Assembly (NCBI RefSeq): GCF_000155475.1
Contig: NZ_DS990391.1
Location: 180,394 to 244,393, forward strand
Length of the DNA stretch: 64,000 nucleotides
From: Helicobacter cinaedi CCUG 18818 = ATCC BAA-847
Lineage (GTDB): Bacteria > Campylobacterota > Campylobacteria > Campylobacterales > Helicobacteraceae
Reading direction: 5' to 3'
Shown: piece after piece, positions 27,789-35,292 of the stretch
How the letters are laid out: each line of letters starts with the position of its first letter
Position numbering within the stretch: the first letter of the stretch is position 1
Program-made: the position numbers and the translations under genes
Notes under the pieces: generated by a model
Told to the model about the DNA's origin: nothing
Databases searched by the model: none
Seen by the model: the letters and a program-made list of their open reading frames with translations, nothing else

Positions 27789-27822
27789 GAAATGCGTTGT
27801 CTTTAAGGTGCTTTTTGGGGAG

Positions 27823-27879
27823 TTTGCGTTTCCGTGCGAGAAGCTACCTAAGCGGTAGTGCCGAAGCACGAAACGCAAA
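27823..27879 (+). ncRNA. Structured leader motif, copy A
   Basis: Outer stem TTTGCGTTTCcGTGC with GCACGAAACGCAAA (14 pairs, one bulged C) encloses GAGAAG, the inner stem CTACC/GGTAG with loop TAAGC, then TGCCGAA. It ends 49 bases before the start of the replication-initiator gene at 27929. Copies B (31133) and C (35404) share the inner layout with different but compensating stem bases. Confidence 0.6.
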
Positions 27880-27928
27880 TTTGTAAAAGCTGAATCTTAA
27901 AAAATAAAACACAAAAAGGAGTAACAAA

Positions 27929-28804
27929 ATGATTCAAAAAAACCAACAACTGAATAACTTCACAATACTTTCTAGCGATATTCTCCGTGATAAAAGTTTA
28001 AGTATGGGGGCTAGAATGTTTTATGCCCTAGCCCAAAGCTTCAGTGATGATTGGAACATCAACATTAAGCATTTTGCCAAGCTTTTAAATGTGAGTGAAG
28101 CGAGTGTGAGAAAGTTTAGAAATGAGCTTGTCAATGCTAGTCTTTTAGCCTACTCTCAAGTAAGAGATGAAAAAGGCAAACTCACCCAAGAGAGTGTTTA
28201 TACTTTTAATACACTAGAAGTTGTAGATTTTCAATATGTGAGTGAGAAAGTTGAAAGACTAGATTTGGTAGAACAAGAAGCTACAAATACGGAAAATGTG
28301 GAGTCTTATCCGTTTAAACATTTATCCGCATACGGATATTCTAGCGACTTAAGTAATATAATAATTTAATCAAAAACAACTCTAATAAGACACAAAAGCC
28401 AACTGCTTTGTTTTTGAAAATCACTCAAAGCTTTAAGTCTTTCAAAGATACTAAAAGCATAACGCACAAACTTCAAAGAAAGCCTAAGTTTAGAATCCTA
28501 CACAGAGCAAGAGCTACAAGCTTATAAAGACTTTATTGCTTATCGCAAGGAAAAAGGCTTTTTAGCAAAAAGCACGATAAATAGCATAATCAAAGACTTT
28601 GAGACGCTTAAAATGCAAAATGCAGATATTGTGCTTTGCGTTGAAACTTGCATTAATCGTGGTTGGAGTGGCTTACTAAAAGCACAAGAAGCATTAATGC
28701 GTTATGAAAGCTTTAACAAGCCACGCTCTAAAAATGTGTGGGGCAAAAACTACGCCCATAAACTACAATCCACGCACAATCCCCTTGAAAGATTGGGGCA
28801 GTAA
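27929..28804 (+). pseudogene. Phage replication initiator-like protein, frameshifted
   Basis: The N-terminal 146 aa (27929-28369, AAAGGAG site) contain a winged-helix type segment: SMGARMFYALAQSFSDDWNI, then LLNVSEASVRKFRNELVNA. This is typical of phage initiators of the RepA/O or DnaD-like kind. After a stop the C-terminal part continues in other frames (SYTEQELQAYKDFIAYRKEK, then INRGWSGLLKAQEAL up to 28804), with the W-GL ending often seen in such initiators. At least two frame changes separate the parts. Confidence 0.65.
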
Positions 28805-28820
28805 GCAAAGGAGGTAAGCA

Positions 28821-29189
28821 ATGGTAAAAGAGCAATTTATTGCAGAAATCAAGAGTGATGAGAGAATAAAACTCACAGATTACGCTGTTAATCAAGTGAA
28901 TTTTTTTCTCAAACGACTAAGTGATGAGAATCCACAAGATACAGGGTTATTAGAATCTTTTGTGCTAAGTCTCAATCGCAATGCTAAGGCAAGAATTTAT
29001 GTGGGCGAGTTTTTCTCCATATTGCTTGATTGTGTAAAAAAACAAGCTGAGTTTTTATACACAACTTCAAGGATAAAAAACTTTAAAGGCACAAGGTTTG
29101 AGGAAGAGGAATTGTTAAAAGACTGCTTCACAAAGCAACGATTAAAAGAATTAGGGCTTAGCTGGATTCTGCAAGGGGATACAAAATGA
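28821..29189 (+). CDS. Hypothetical phage protein, 122 aa
   Basis: Unrecognised, intact, helical and hydrophilic, starting after AAAGGAGG. It follows the initiator remnant by 16 bases and overlaps the next gene by four bases (ATGA). The centre (KARIYVGEFFSILLDCVKKQ) may be a buried helix pair. No known domain is seen. Confidence 0.6.
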   Translation: MVKEQFIAEIKSDERIKLTDYAVNQVNFFLKRLSDENPQDTGLLESFVLSLNRNAKARIYVGEFFSILLDCVKKQAEFLYTTSRIKNFKGTRFEEEELLKDCFTKQRLKELGLSWILQGDTK

Positions 29190-29380
29190 AAAACGCAAAA
29201 ATCCACACTTCAAGCTTTTTTTTAGAAACAGCCTTGTTGCAAAGCATAGATGAGATTGCAGAGATTCTAGGTGTCAGTAGAAGTATAGTTGTTGAAAGGG
29301 CAGTGTTTGGAAAAGAGAAAGGATTTGATAATGCGGAGCGTAAAATTAAACCAAAAAAAACAAAAAAAAATTCCTACTAA
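29186..29380 (+). CDS. Small ribbon-helix-helix/HTH-like protein
   Basis: A 64-aa protein with a strand-helix-helix pattern: KIHTSSFFLETALLQSIDEIA, then ILGVSRSIVVERAVF. It fits a ribbon-helix-helix or short HTH DNA-binding fold, followed by a basic tail (RKIKPKKTKK). It overlaps the upstream gene by four bases. It probably acts as a regulator of the phage early region, by inference. Confidence 0.5.
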   Translation: MKNAKIHTSSFFLETALLQSIDEIAEILGVSRSIVVERAVFGKEKGFDNAERKIKPKKTKKNSY

Positions 29381-29453
29381 GAGAGTCAAATATAAGGCGT
29401 ATAAACAGAAATGCAAGAAAGCAGAAATTAAGCAAGAATGCTTATTTGATTAG
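29331..29453 (+). CDS. Small very basic ORF, 40 aa
   Basis: An ATG-started ORF overlapping the previous gene in another frame. Nearly half of its residues are K or R (KKQKKIPTKRVKYKAYKQK), ending ECLFD. A further open stretch in the next frame (LISVINEYLEFVSRNN) reaches 29525. Whether either is translated is uncertain. Confidence 0.25.
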   Translation: MRSVKLNQKKQKKIPTKRVKYKAYKQKCKKAEIKQECLFD

Positions 29454-29525
29454 TGTAATCAATGAGTATTTGGAGTTTGTGAGTAGAAACAATTTGCTTG
29501 TTTATGAATACAGAAAGGATTCTTA

Positions 29526-30344
29526 ATGATTAAAAACATTACTGAGATTAAAGCCAAAAGCGACATTATAAACATTATTGGCAGCTTTTTAATCCTTAAA
29601 AAAAGCGGGGTAAAATGGTGTAGTAGAGATGTGTATGATTGGACTTATACAAATAGGGCTTTTCCACGAGGTGGAAGCGGAGATACTAAAAGCTTTGCCC
29701 TAAATCTAGGAGCTGGAGAGGTGCTAAAAATAGTCTTTGTCGGTGGAGCTAATATTATCAACACACTTTTTAATGGCAGTGTGAGTTTAAGCTTTATCCC
29801 ACAAATTGCCCCTGTGATACCTGAACCGCCTGAAGTGGAAGCTCCACAAGAGCCACAAACCCAAGAGTAGAAACTCGCACGAATAGAGGAGATAAAGCAA
29901 AATGCGTTAGTGAGTGAGTTTTTGAGATTTAAAGAGTATTTTGAGACTTTATTAAGCGATGAAGTAATAGTAGGAATAGCAGAACAAGGACAAATTGTTT
30001 ATGGGTGGTTTAGAGAGTGGATTTTAGATCCACTTAATCTCACGCGATTAGATGATATACCTGCAAGTCAAAATTTTGAAAGTGAAGCAGGATTGAATAT
30101 CACTATGGCTAGGTGGGTATCTAAGATTGAAAATATCAACGAGATTTATACAGATTTGCAAGGCAAGGGAATGAGCTATACATTAGATGAGTTTAAAGTT
30201 ATGCTCGTTTGTTTTTTTGATTCTGTAAATGGCTATAAAGACAGCTTTGAGAATGAGCGAAACCGCTATGTAGAAATCTATGCAATGCCTGAAATAAGAG
30301 CATTGATAGATGAGCTAGAGCGACTTGAAGCGGAAGTGGCTTAG
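29526..30344 (+). pseudogene. Chimera: primase N-terminus joined to an unrelated phage protein, with an in-frame amber stop
   Basis: The first 31 residues (NITEIKAKSDIINIIGSFL, then ILKKSGVKW) match the start of DnaG-type primases, just before the zinc finger. The sequence then switches without a frame change to CSRDVYDWTYTNRAFPRGGS, a glycine- and proline-rich segment (PVIPEPPEVEAPQEPQTQE). A TAG at 29868-29870 interrupts, and the same frame goes on KLARIEEIKQNALVSEF... to 30344. The second half (after 29910) is helical and unrecognised. A deletion fusing two genes is the simplest explanation. Confidence 0.6.
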
Positions 30345-30422
30345 AGTGCATACAAAGGCTTTAAGATTCTGCGATAGGCAAGTGGGTTAAAAAGTAACAC
30401 TTAAAGCCAAAAGCCCCGCCCT

Positions 30423-30456
30423 TTTTGCAAGTATGGACTAGTGCTTCGCACGAGTG
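30423..30456 (+). repeat. 34-bp interspersed repeat, copy 1
   Basis: TTTTGCAAGTATGGACTAGT followed by GCTTCGCACGAGTG. It is identical to 35293-35326 except one base. The right half can form the small hairpin GTGC-TTC-GCAC. Confidence 0.6.
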
Positions 30457-30484
30457 GTATAAATTTTTGTGTTTAAGGGCAAAA

Positions 30485-30598
30485 CTAGCGGGGTTTTACT
30501 AAAATGCGTTTGTTTAGAAATAGTTTTGCTTGCTTAAAGTCTTTTAGGCTTTTTGTAAGTAGGATAAGAAGCAAGAGTAATATAATTACTTCCACCAT
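30485..30598 (-). CDS. 37-aa membrane peptide, candidate type I toxin
   Basis: The minus-strand ATG at 30598 follows AAAGGGGG. The peptide has a pure hydrophobic N-terminus (MVEVIILLLLLILL) and a basic tail (KSLKDFKQAKLF, then NKRILVKPR), the layout of Fst/Ldr-type pore-forming toxins. A minus-strand TAAAAT (30653-30658) can serve as promoter. A plus-strand TATAAT (30581-30586) lies inside the ORF and would drive an RNA antisense to the start codon and ribosome site. The stop lies in GCGGGGTTTT, which can pair with AAAAGCCCCGC about 90 bases further on. Confidence 0.62.
   Translation of the reverse strand: MVEVIILLLLLILLTKSLKDFKQAKLFLNKRILVKPR
30581..30586 (+). promoter_or_regulatory. -10 box of candidate antisense RNA at the 30485 locus
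   Basis: A perfect TATAAT on the plus strand, in the palindromic context AGTAATATAATTACT, inside the minus-strand peptide ORF. The expected RNA starts at about 30593 and covers the complement of the peptide's start and leader. Confidence 0.5.
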
Positions 30599-30652
30599 AC
30601 AACAACCCCCTTTCTTTATACCAAAAGGCAGTCGCTCCCTTAAATACGCCAT

Positions 30653-30658
30653 ATTTTA
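30653..30658 (-). promoter_or_regulatory. -10 box of candidate toxin mRNA at the 30485 locus
   Basis: Minus-strand TAAAAT in GTGTAAAATATGG, about 55 bases before the peptide ATG. Confidence 0.4.
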
Positions 30659-30750
30659 CACTAATAATTTAAAAAAGTCAATAGTATTTTTAATCATTTA
30701 TTATATTTTTTATACTAAAATACATAAAAAGTTAATTATAAGGGGTAAGA

Positions 30751-30954
30751 ATGAGCTATGATGATTTTTCTTTACAACTTAAGGCGTTGAGCTTAAGTAG
30801 AGATGATTTTGCCAAAATGGTGGGTATGAACTATAACTCTGTGGCAAATTGGAAGCAAAAAGGTGTGCCTTTATGGGTGGAGTGCTTTTTGTTTCACTAT
30901 GAGAAAAGCAAAAAGCTAGATTCCTTGTTAGAGATACTAGAGAAATATAAGTGA
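30751..30954 (+). CDS. Small Cro/XRE-like DNA-binding protein
   Basis: A 67-aa protein built as one HTH domain: LSLSRDDFAKMVGMNYNSVANWKQKG is helix-turn-helix like, followed by VPLWVECFLFHYEKSKK. The ribosome site AAGGGG is good. A related layout (HTH with LSHTTINMW) occurs in the oppositely oriented gene at 31979-32209. The two may be a Cro/repressor pair for the phage switch, by inference. The 150 bases upstream are very AT-rich. Confidence 0.6.
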   Translation: MSYDDFSLQLKALSLSRDDFAKMVGMNYNSVANWKQKGVPLWVECFLFHYEKSKKLDSLLEILEKYK

Positions 30955-31132
30955 GATGAGCCTTATCCTGCTTCTTGTTTCAAAATTTTTAAAATTAACC
31001 CTTTTATAATCCTTGCTTTTTGTGTTTAATTCTCTAAGAACATCAAACAAAATCGGCAATATCACACAAACAAGATTTAGAGTTTGCGTATTCAATTTTG
31101 TAACGCACAAATAGCGGAAGTATTTTTGAGAT

Positions 31133-31214
31133 AGAAACGGCGTTTTGGAGCGAACAAGCAAGAAGCTTACTAAGCGTAAGTGCCAAAGTTTGTGAGCGAA
31201 CAATCGCCGTTTCT
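31133..31214 (+). ncRNA. Structured leader motif, copy B
   Basis: Outer stem AGAAACGGCG / CGCCGTTTCT (ten pairs). Inside is CAAGC/GTTTG enclosing AAGAAG, inner stem CTTAC/GTAAG with loop TAAGC, and TGCCAAA. Compared with copy A, two inner stem positions changed on both sides, keeping pairing. It ends 37 bases before the ATG of the gene at 31252. A direct repeat GAGCGAACAA flanks the inner part. Confidence 0.6.
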
Positions 31215-31251
31215 AGCCAAAAAGACAACGCTAGGTAAAAAAGGAGCAAAA

Positions 31252-31976
31252 ATGGCAAATATACTAGAAGCCTACAACCACAGCATACAACAAGCTCTAG
31301 CAAACACAAATAACGCTGCTTCGCTTGTAATGGAGACACATAAAGCTGCAATGCAAAACAATACAAACACGCTTAATGCAATCAATGAAACTTTGCGTGA
31401 GAGTGAGAGAAATGCCATTGAAAGAGAGAAAAACGACATAGCTAGCAACAAGCCATAGATAACAGCTTTCAGCAAAATTCATTTACGCGTATGTTAGCCT
31501 ACAAAGATAGCGGAATGAGTGATAAACAAGTCCAAGAGCAAATGGATAAAGACTTGGTAGCTCATCGTGCAGCAAGTGGCTATAAAAGCAACACAAAATA
31601 CTATAGCTTGGCAGAAATGGCAGTGGGAGGCTTGGCTATGGGAGCAAAAGCTGGGTGGGATAAGCTTAAATCTCTCACTCAAAACAACAAGCCACAAGAA
31701 AACGCAGAATCTAACCCCACGCCCCAAACACAAAGTCCAAAAACGCCAAATACAGAATCTACTCCGCAAACTTATCAAGCCTATAATGACAAAAACGACC
31801 CTATGGCAAAGAGAATGGGACAAAGCAGAGATATATCTCAACAAATAAACGATGCTTATACCGCACAAAACCATAAAGATAATTTCTTGCACAATGTGCA
31901 AGGCCCATCACTTAATAATTCACAAGTTAAATGGCAACCTTATCAACATCTAAATATCAACACACAAAAGGGCTAA
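31252..31976 (+). pseudogene. Phage protein rich in Q and N, one frameshift
   Basis: ATG at 31252 with AAGGAGC. The first frame (MANILEAYNHSIQQALANTN) is helical and ends at 31458. The second frame (31491-31976) clearly continues it: reading the +2 frame across the junction gives QQAIDNSFQQNSFTRMLAYK. The C-terminal half has a Q/P/T-rich linker (TPQTQSPKTPNTESTPQTY), then a helical end. The total would be about 240 aa. Possibly a minor virion protein, as it lies among structural genes; not recognised. Confidence 0.55.
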
Positions 31977-31978
31977 AA

Positions 31979-32209
31979 CTAGAAGCTTTTGAGATTCTCT
32001 TGGGCTTGTATCATACAGACTAGAAGGGGCTTTATGTAGCGTGGAAAGGGGGTTACACTTCCCCACATATTTATAGTAGTGTGGCTTAAGTCTAAAAACT
32101 TTGCTAATTCATTTTTGTTTTTAAATCCTGCTTGTTTGTAGAGGGACTTAAACTCATCTAAATCTAGCTCAAAGCTTAAAGTGGTGTAAAAGGGCTTATT
32201 TTCTTGCAT
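31979..32209 (-). CDS. HTH repressor-like protein on the opposite strand
   Basis: A 76-aa protein starting at ATG 32209 (GGAAG site). It ends in an HTH-like segment: YKQAGFKNKNELAKFLDLSH, then TTINMWGS. It is transcribed against the surrounding phage genes, as lysogenic repressors are. The ORF could start 36 bases earlier, but the inner ATG looks better. It lies directly downstream of the AapA-like peptide locus at 32275 on the same strand, so it could sit on that transcript. Confidence 0.55.
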   Translation of the reverse strand: MQENKPFYTTLSFELDLDEFKSLYKQAGFKNKNELAKFLDLSHTTINMWGSVTPFPRYIKPLLVCMIQAQENLKSF

Positions 32210-32274
32210 TTGACTTCCATTTTGTAAAAGGATATAATCACACAACCCCTTGCATTATGCAAGAGGAATGGTGA

Positions 32275-32358
32275 TTATTGAAACTCAAGCTTGAAAGTAA
32301 TGGACACACTCCAAGCTTTGAGCTTCACAACCACTTTTTTAAACTTAAAACCTTTCAT
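32275..32358 (-). CDS. 27-aa cationic AapA-like peptide (locus 1)
   Basis: ATG at 32358 with GAAAGG seven bases upstream. The peptide alternates basic and hydrophobic residues (MKGFKFKKVVVKLKAWSVS, ending TFKLEFQ). It shares M-x-x-F-[KR]-FKKVV-x-x-L with the peptide at 34950. A minus-strand TATAAT is at 32425-32430. The 5' end would begin with the hairpin TGAATCC/GGATTCA. A deeper stem (CACTTT..AAAGTG with CTTAAAA/TTTTAAG) encloses the start region. This is the plan of AapA toxin mRNAs. A plus-strand TATAAT lies beyond the 3' end (32233-32238), not inside the ORF. Confidence 0.6.
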   Translation of the reverse strand: MKGFKFKKVVVKLKAWSVSITFKLEFQ

Positions 32359-32424
32359 TTTAAGCCTTTCAAAGTGATTCCCTACGCCTACCGACTGAAT
32401 CCCATAAAGGATTCAATTAGCGTT

Positions 32425-32430
32425 ATTATA
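32425..32430 (-). promoter_or_regulatory. -10 box of AapA-like locus 1
   Basis: Minus-strand TATAAT, about 67 bases before the peptide ATG, directly before the 5' hairpin. Confidence 0.5.
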
Positions 32431-32595
32431 TTTTTATTTATATAAATATTTGCTCAATACACATTTAACCCTTTTAGAATCTTTATGCTTTTATTAAACT
32501 ATACCACAATGATAACGAATAAAAACGAGTTGATGAGTGCATAGATTGCCACGATTTTGCTTTGCAAAATCTCGCAATGACAAAAGCACTCTTAA

Positions 32596-32618
32596 GTGAA
32601 GTTTTGGCAAAACTTCAC
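32596..32618 (+). repeat. Perfect hairpin before the 32647 gene
   Basis: GTGAAGTTTT-GGC-AAAACTTCAC, ten pairs, ending 28 bases before the ATG of the structural gene. Just upstream another palindrome (GATTTTGC-TTT-GCAAAATC) lies in a stretch beginning AGATTGCCACG and ending CGCAATGACA, which looks like a dispersed chromosomal repeat. Confidence 0.6.
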
Positions 32619-32646
32619 GGCAATGAAAACAATATAAAGGCACAAG

Positions 32647-33864
32647 ATGGCGGGATTTTTTGACTATTTCAACGGCTCAAAGTATTATAAAAAACGCAAT
32701 CAATACCGAATAGAGCTATTTAACAACGCCAAAAAGGTAATTGAAAAATACAAACTGCAAGTGCCTTTATATGATGAGACTTTTGCCCGTCCTTTGACTG
32801 ATAAGGAAAGGACACTTTTAAAACAAGATAGAGAATCTTTAAGAAACACCATAAAGCTTGTAGATGGCTATGGGAGTAGCTCAAGGGTGGTGTTTTATGA
32901 TGATGTGGCTTTTGCCCTTTTGCCTGAAAACTATGTGCAGATCACAAAGCTGGGCTTAAAACACTATACGGATATTTTAGCTGAACTCAAAGCTAGGAGT
33001 GAAACGCACTATGCCATAGATTTAATAGACCCTGCTGTGATAGCGGGGATTGTTGCGGGGTATTTGCTAGGCATTGCTTTAAGCTGTATTCCTTTTATGC
33101 AGGCTATCGGTGTAAGCACTGCCGCAGCGGCATATATAGGGCTAGTAGCGGCGGTGATGAGTATGCTACTTTATATCAAAAAGCTAGGCGATGATGCAGC
33201 CTTGCAATCTTTGCAATATGAAGTCATATCTCACAAAGTAGCCAATTCCTATGCAAGTTATTCAAACTACTATATGGGCCATAAAAAGCTACAAGCAGGA
33301 AAAGATTCACTGCTTTATGGTGGATATGAGATTTTTGCAAATGGACAAAGCTATCAGGCAGAGACTGCTGGGAGTGAGAGCTTTAAACCCACACAAGCTT
33401 ATAATCCTACACATAACTTCGCCCCTTTGCACAAAACACAGAATAAAACCTTAGATAACATTGATGAACGCACACAGGGGAGAGCTCATTATAACCTAGC
33501 TGGAAATGATGGCTACATGGATAAACTCGCCCTATTCCCACTAGAAAAAATAAAAGAGCTAGATAATGATATGGAATATAAGCTAAACTTCCTAAAACAG
33601 CATAATCAAAGGCTTATAGAGGTATACTCTCACTTGGCTCAATTTACAGGAAGCAATGAGGAGTATTATTCAGGGGAGTGGATACAAGCGGTGTATAATG
33701 CCAACTATCGCACCTACTGTGACTATGTAGAATCTAAGGACTTTATCAATCAAGTGAGAACATATAATCAAACCCTGCGATTTAAGGGGGAGTTTTACTC
33801 ACGCAGTGTTGATGAACGCAAATGGATAAAGGTAAGCAAAAAAGGTAGATGTGCCAAATATTGA
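32647..33864 (+). CDS. Putative phage structural / internal virion protein
   Basis: Intact 405-aa protein, start after AAAGGCACAAG. It is mostly helical and hydrophilic with one strong double hydrophobic segment at about residues 130-178 (AVIAGIVAGYLLGIALSCIP, AAAYIGLVAAVMSMLLYI). That could be a membrane insertion hairpin such as ejection or tape-like proteins have. The C-terminal half is rich in Y and N. No family was recognised. Position between regulatory and portal genes suggests a virion role, which is inference. Confidence 0.6.
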   Translation: MAGFFDYFNGSKYYKKRNQYRIELFNNAKKVIEKYKLQVPLYDETFARPLTDKERTLLKQDRESLRNTIKLVDGYGSSSRVVFYDDVAFALLPENYVQITKLGLKHYTDILAELKARSETHYAIDLIDPAVIAGIVAGYLLGIALSCIPFMQAIGVSTAAAAYIGLVAAVMSMLLYIKKLGDDAALQSLQYEVISHKVANSYASYSNYYMGHKKLQAGKDSLLYGGYEIFANGQSYQAETAGSESFKPTQAYNPTHNFAPLHKTQNKTLDNIDERTQGRAHYNLAGNDGYMDKLALFPLEKIKELDNDMEYKLNFLKQHNQRLIEVYSHLAQFTGSNEEYYSGEWIQAVYNANYRTYCDYVESKDFINQVRTYNQTLRFKGEFYSRSVDERKWIKVSKKGRCAKY

Positions 33865-34009
33865 TGTAAATGAGCCGAGTATTGAGCAAACTCCTAGCGA
33901 CCCTATTGCTGTATATGAGGATTGTATAAGAAACTTTTTTTATGAGGAAAGGCAAGAATTAGGCGATATGGAAGAATGGATAGAGCAAGGCAGAATGGAA
34001 GCAAAGTGA
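33851..34009 (+). CDS. Small acidic phage protein, 52 aa
   Basis: Starts with GTG 33851 (AAGG four bases earlier) and overlaps the end of the 405-aa gene by 14 bases. It is very acidic (YEERQELGDMEEWIEQGRME). It may be a head decoration or scaffold-like factor, but nothing specific is recognisable. Confidence 0.45.
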   Translation: MPNIDVNEPSIEQTPSDPIAVYEDCIRNFFYEERQELGDMEEWIEQGRMEAK

Positions 34010-34016
34010 AAGAAAA

Positions 34017-34520
34017 ATGCTAGAGAGCCTTAGCTTAGATAAATATTGGGAGTATCTCTTAGCCTTAAAAGCCATAGATGATAACAAGATAGGCGATTGG
34101 GTAGGAAAGGCAATAGAAGCGGGGTTTTTAGAATCTGTCGTGCATCAGTATTTTATAGCTCAAGGGGAAATGCTAGAAGTGAGTGATTATACAGAGCAAG
34201 AGCAAGATAAATTTATATTAAGACCACGACTTATTTATAAGTATGTTGATTATTGGGGCAGACAACCACATATTTTATGGCCTTATGGGATTTTTTCAAA
34301 ACAATATTATCCCATTTCACTTATAGGAAAAGAAATAACAGAACACGGAGATACAGATTCTTCAAACACTTATTGGTATCCACGAGAATGGGAGATTGAC
34401 AATGCAATACAGGGCGTTTATAGAAAATACAACTACCAACCTATAAGCTACAAAGACATCACACAAAAGGTGCTTTATACCTATATGCTACAATTATGCT
34501 ACAATGCAAAGACTTTTTAG
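34017..34520 (+). CDS. Hypothetical phage protein, 167 aa
   Basis: Intact, aromatic-rich protein (LIYKYVDYWGRQPHILWPYG; NTYWYPREWEIDNAI) that starts seven bases after the 52-aa gene. No known domain is seen. Same strand and tight spacing suggest one operon with the two upstream genes. Confidence 0.55.
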   Translation: MLESLSLDKYWEYLLALKAIDDNKIGDWVGKAIEAGFLESVVHQYFIAQGEMLEVSDYTEQEQDKFILRPRLIYKYVDYWGRQPHILWPYGIFSKQYYPISLIGKEITEHGDTDSSNTYWYPREWEIDNAIQGVYRKYNYQPISYKDITQKVLYTYMLQLCYNAKTF

Positions 34521-34576
34521 CTAAAGAGTTTATGCAGAGAAGCTTTAAGATTCTATGTGATTAGGTGGGTGGAATT

Positions 34577-34675
34577 TTAATATTTAAGGGATCGCTTCTT
34601 TTTTCTCTCTATAAGCCACATTGCCAAAAAACACGCAAGGGCAAAAATGGCAATACTTACAATGACTTTTAGCAT
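34577..34675 (-). CDS. 32-aa single-span membrane peptide
   Basis: ATG at 34675 follows AAAAGGAT. One membrane helix (VIVSIAIFALACFLAMWLI) is followed by a strongly basic tail (ERKKKRSLKY). It lies 11 bases after the zinc-finger gene on the minus strand, so the two probably form a transcript. It could be a small holin or membrane toxin; there is no sign of an antisense promoter inside it. Confidence 0.5.
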   Translation of the reverse strand: MLKVIVSIAIFALACFLAMWLIERKKKRSLKY

Positions 34676-34686
34676 TTTTTATCCTT

Positions 34687-34869
34687 TTATGAGTTTTTTT
34701 TGCGTTGGTAGGCTTTACATCTACACGCATTTGAGCAAAACTTACTCTTTTTACTCCCTGTGAAGCTTTTGCTACACACGATACATTCTTTGGTCTCTTT
34801 ATCCTGTGTTTTAAGTAGTGAAGCGGGATTTATGGGCTTTTGACAATGCGGACATAAAATGTTTGACAT
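34687..34869 (-). CDS. Small double zinc-finger protein
   Basis: 60 aa from ATG 34869 (GGAGTC site). CPHCQKP at the start and CIVCSKSFTG...FCSNACRCKAYQRK at the end make two zinc-binding sites; the latter resembles treble-clef or FCS-type fingers. A DNA- or RNA-binding role is likely. The ORF remains open upstream into the inverted repeat but lacks a better start. It lies downstream of AapA-like locus 2 on the same strand. Confidence 0.6.
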   Translation of the reverse strand: MSNILCPHCQKPINPASLLKTQDKETKECIVCSKSFTGSKKSKFCSNACRCKAYQRKKNS

Positions 34870-34895
34870 AGTTTGACTCCGATTCTTAAAAAAGA

Positions 34896-34901
34896 TATAA
34901 T
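34896..34901 (+). promoter_or_regulatory. Plus-strand -10 box beside AapA-like locus 2
   Basis: TATAAT reading rightwards through the inverted repeat into the antisense of the peptide at 34950. It may drive an antisense RNA or be fortuitous. Confidence 0.35.
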
Positions 34902-34941
34902 ACAATTTAACCACCGCCATTAAAGGCGGTGGTTAAATTGT
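34902..34941. terminator. 17-bp perfect inverted repeat
   Basis: ACAATTTAACCACCGCC and its exact complement separated by six bases. It begins nine bases past the peptide stop at 34950 (minus), so it is well placed as the 3' terminator of the toxin mRNA. It also lies just before the zinc-finger gene. Confidence 0.6.
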
Positions 34942-34949
34942 TAAGAATG

Positions 34950-35030
34950 CTAAAGGCTTTTTGTCTTTAGGCGAAAAGATATTTTGAGCCTTAGCACCCT
35001 CACAACCTTTTTAAATCTAAAATTTAACAT
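34950..35030 (-). CDS. 26-aa cationic AapA-like peptide (locus 2)
   Basis: ATG at 35030 has the strong site TAGGAGTC. The peptide (MLNFRFKKVVRVLRLKISF, ending RLKTKSL) is a paralogue of locus 1. A minus-strand TATAAT (35093-35098) precedes a perfect 11-pair 5' hairpin (CCGATTGAATC/GATTCAATCGG). A further stem pairs ACAAC-TTTTTA with TAAAAA-GTTGT around the start region. The same two stems with different bases occur at locus 1. A 17-bp inverted repeat follows the stop. All are features of AapA toxin genes. Confidence 0.65.
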   Translation of the reverse strand: MLNFRFKKVVRVLRLKISFRLKTKSL

Positions 35031-35092
35031 CTTAGACTCCTAAAAAGTTGTCCCTACCGCCTACCGATTGAATCTAAGATTCAATCGGCGTG

Positions 35093-35098
35093 ATTATA
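35093..35098 (-). promoter_or_regulatory. -10 box of AapA-like locus 2
   Basis: Minus-strand TATAAT in GTTATAATCACG, directly before the 11-pair 5' hairpin. Confidence 0.55.
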
Positions 35099-35292
35099 AC
35101 ATAATATCGTTATAAAGTCAATGCTTTTTCACTTTTAACCCTTTAAAATCCCTTTGTTTTTGTGTTTAATACTTGTTTTAAGCCCCTCCTTTTTTGTCAT
35201 TACTCAAGCCGTAGCGAAGTATCTACATAGATTTTTCACTTCGTTCAAAATGACAAAAAAACACACAATGGAAACACAAGCAGATTCTAAGC

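Noticed and set aside
30504..30761. 85-aa plus-strand ORF over the 30485 locus
   Set aside because: It is the opposite strand of the toxin-like peptide plus an AT-rich leader; no ribosome site and an aromatic-rich nonsense composition.
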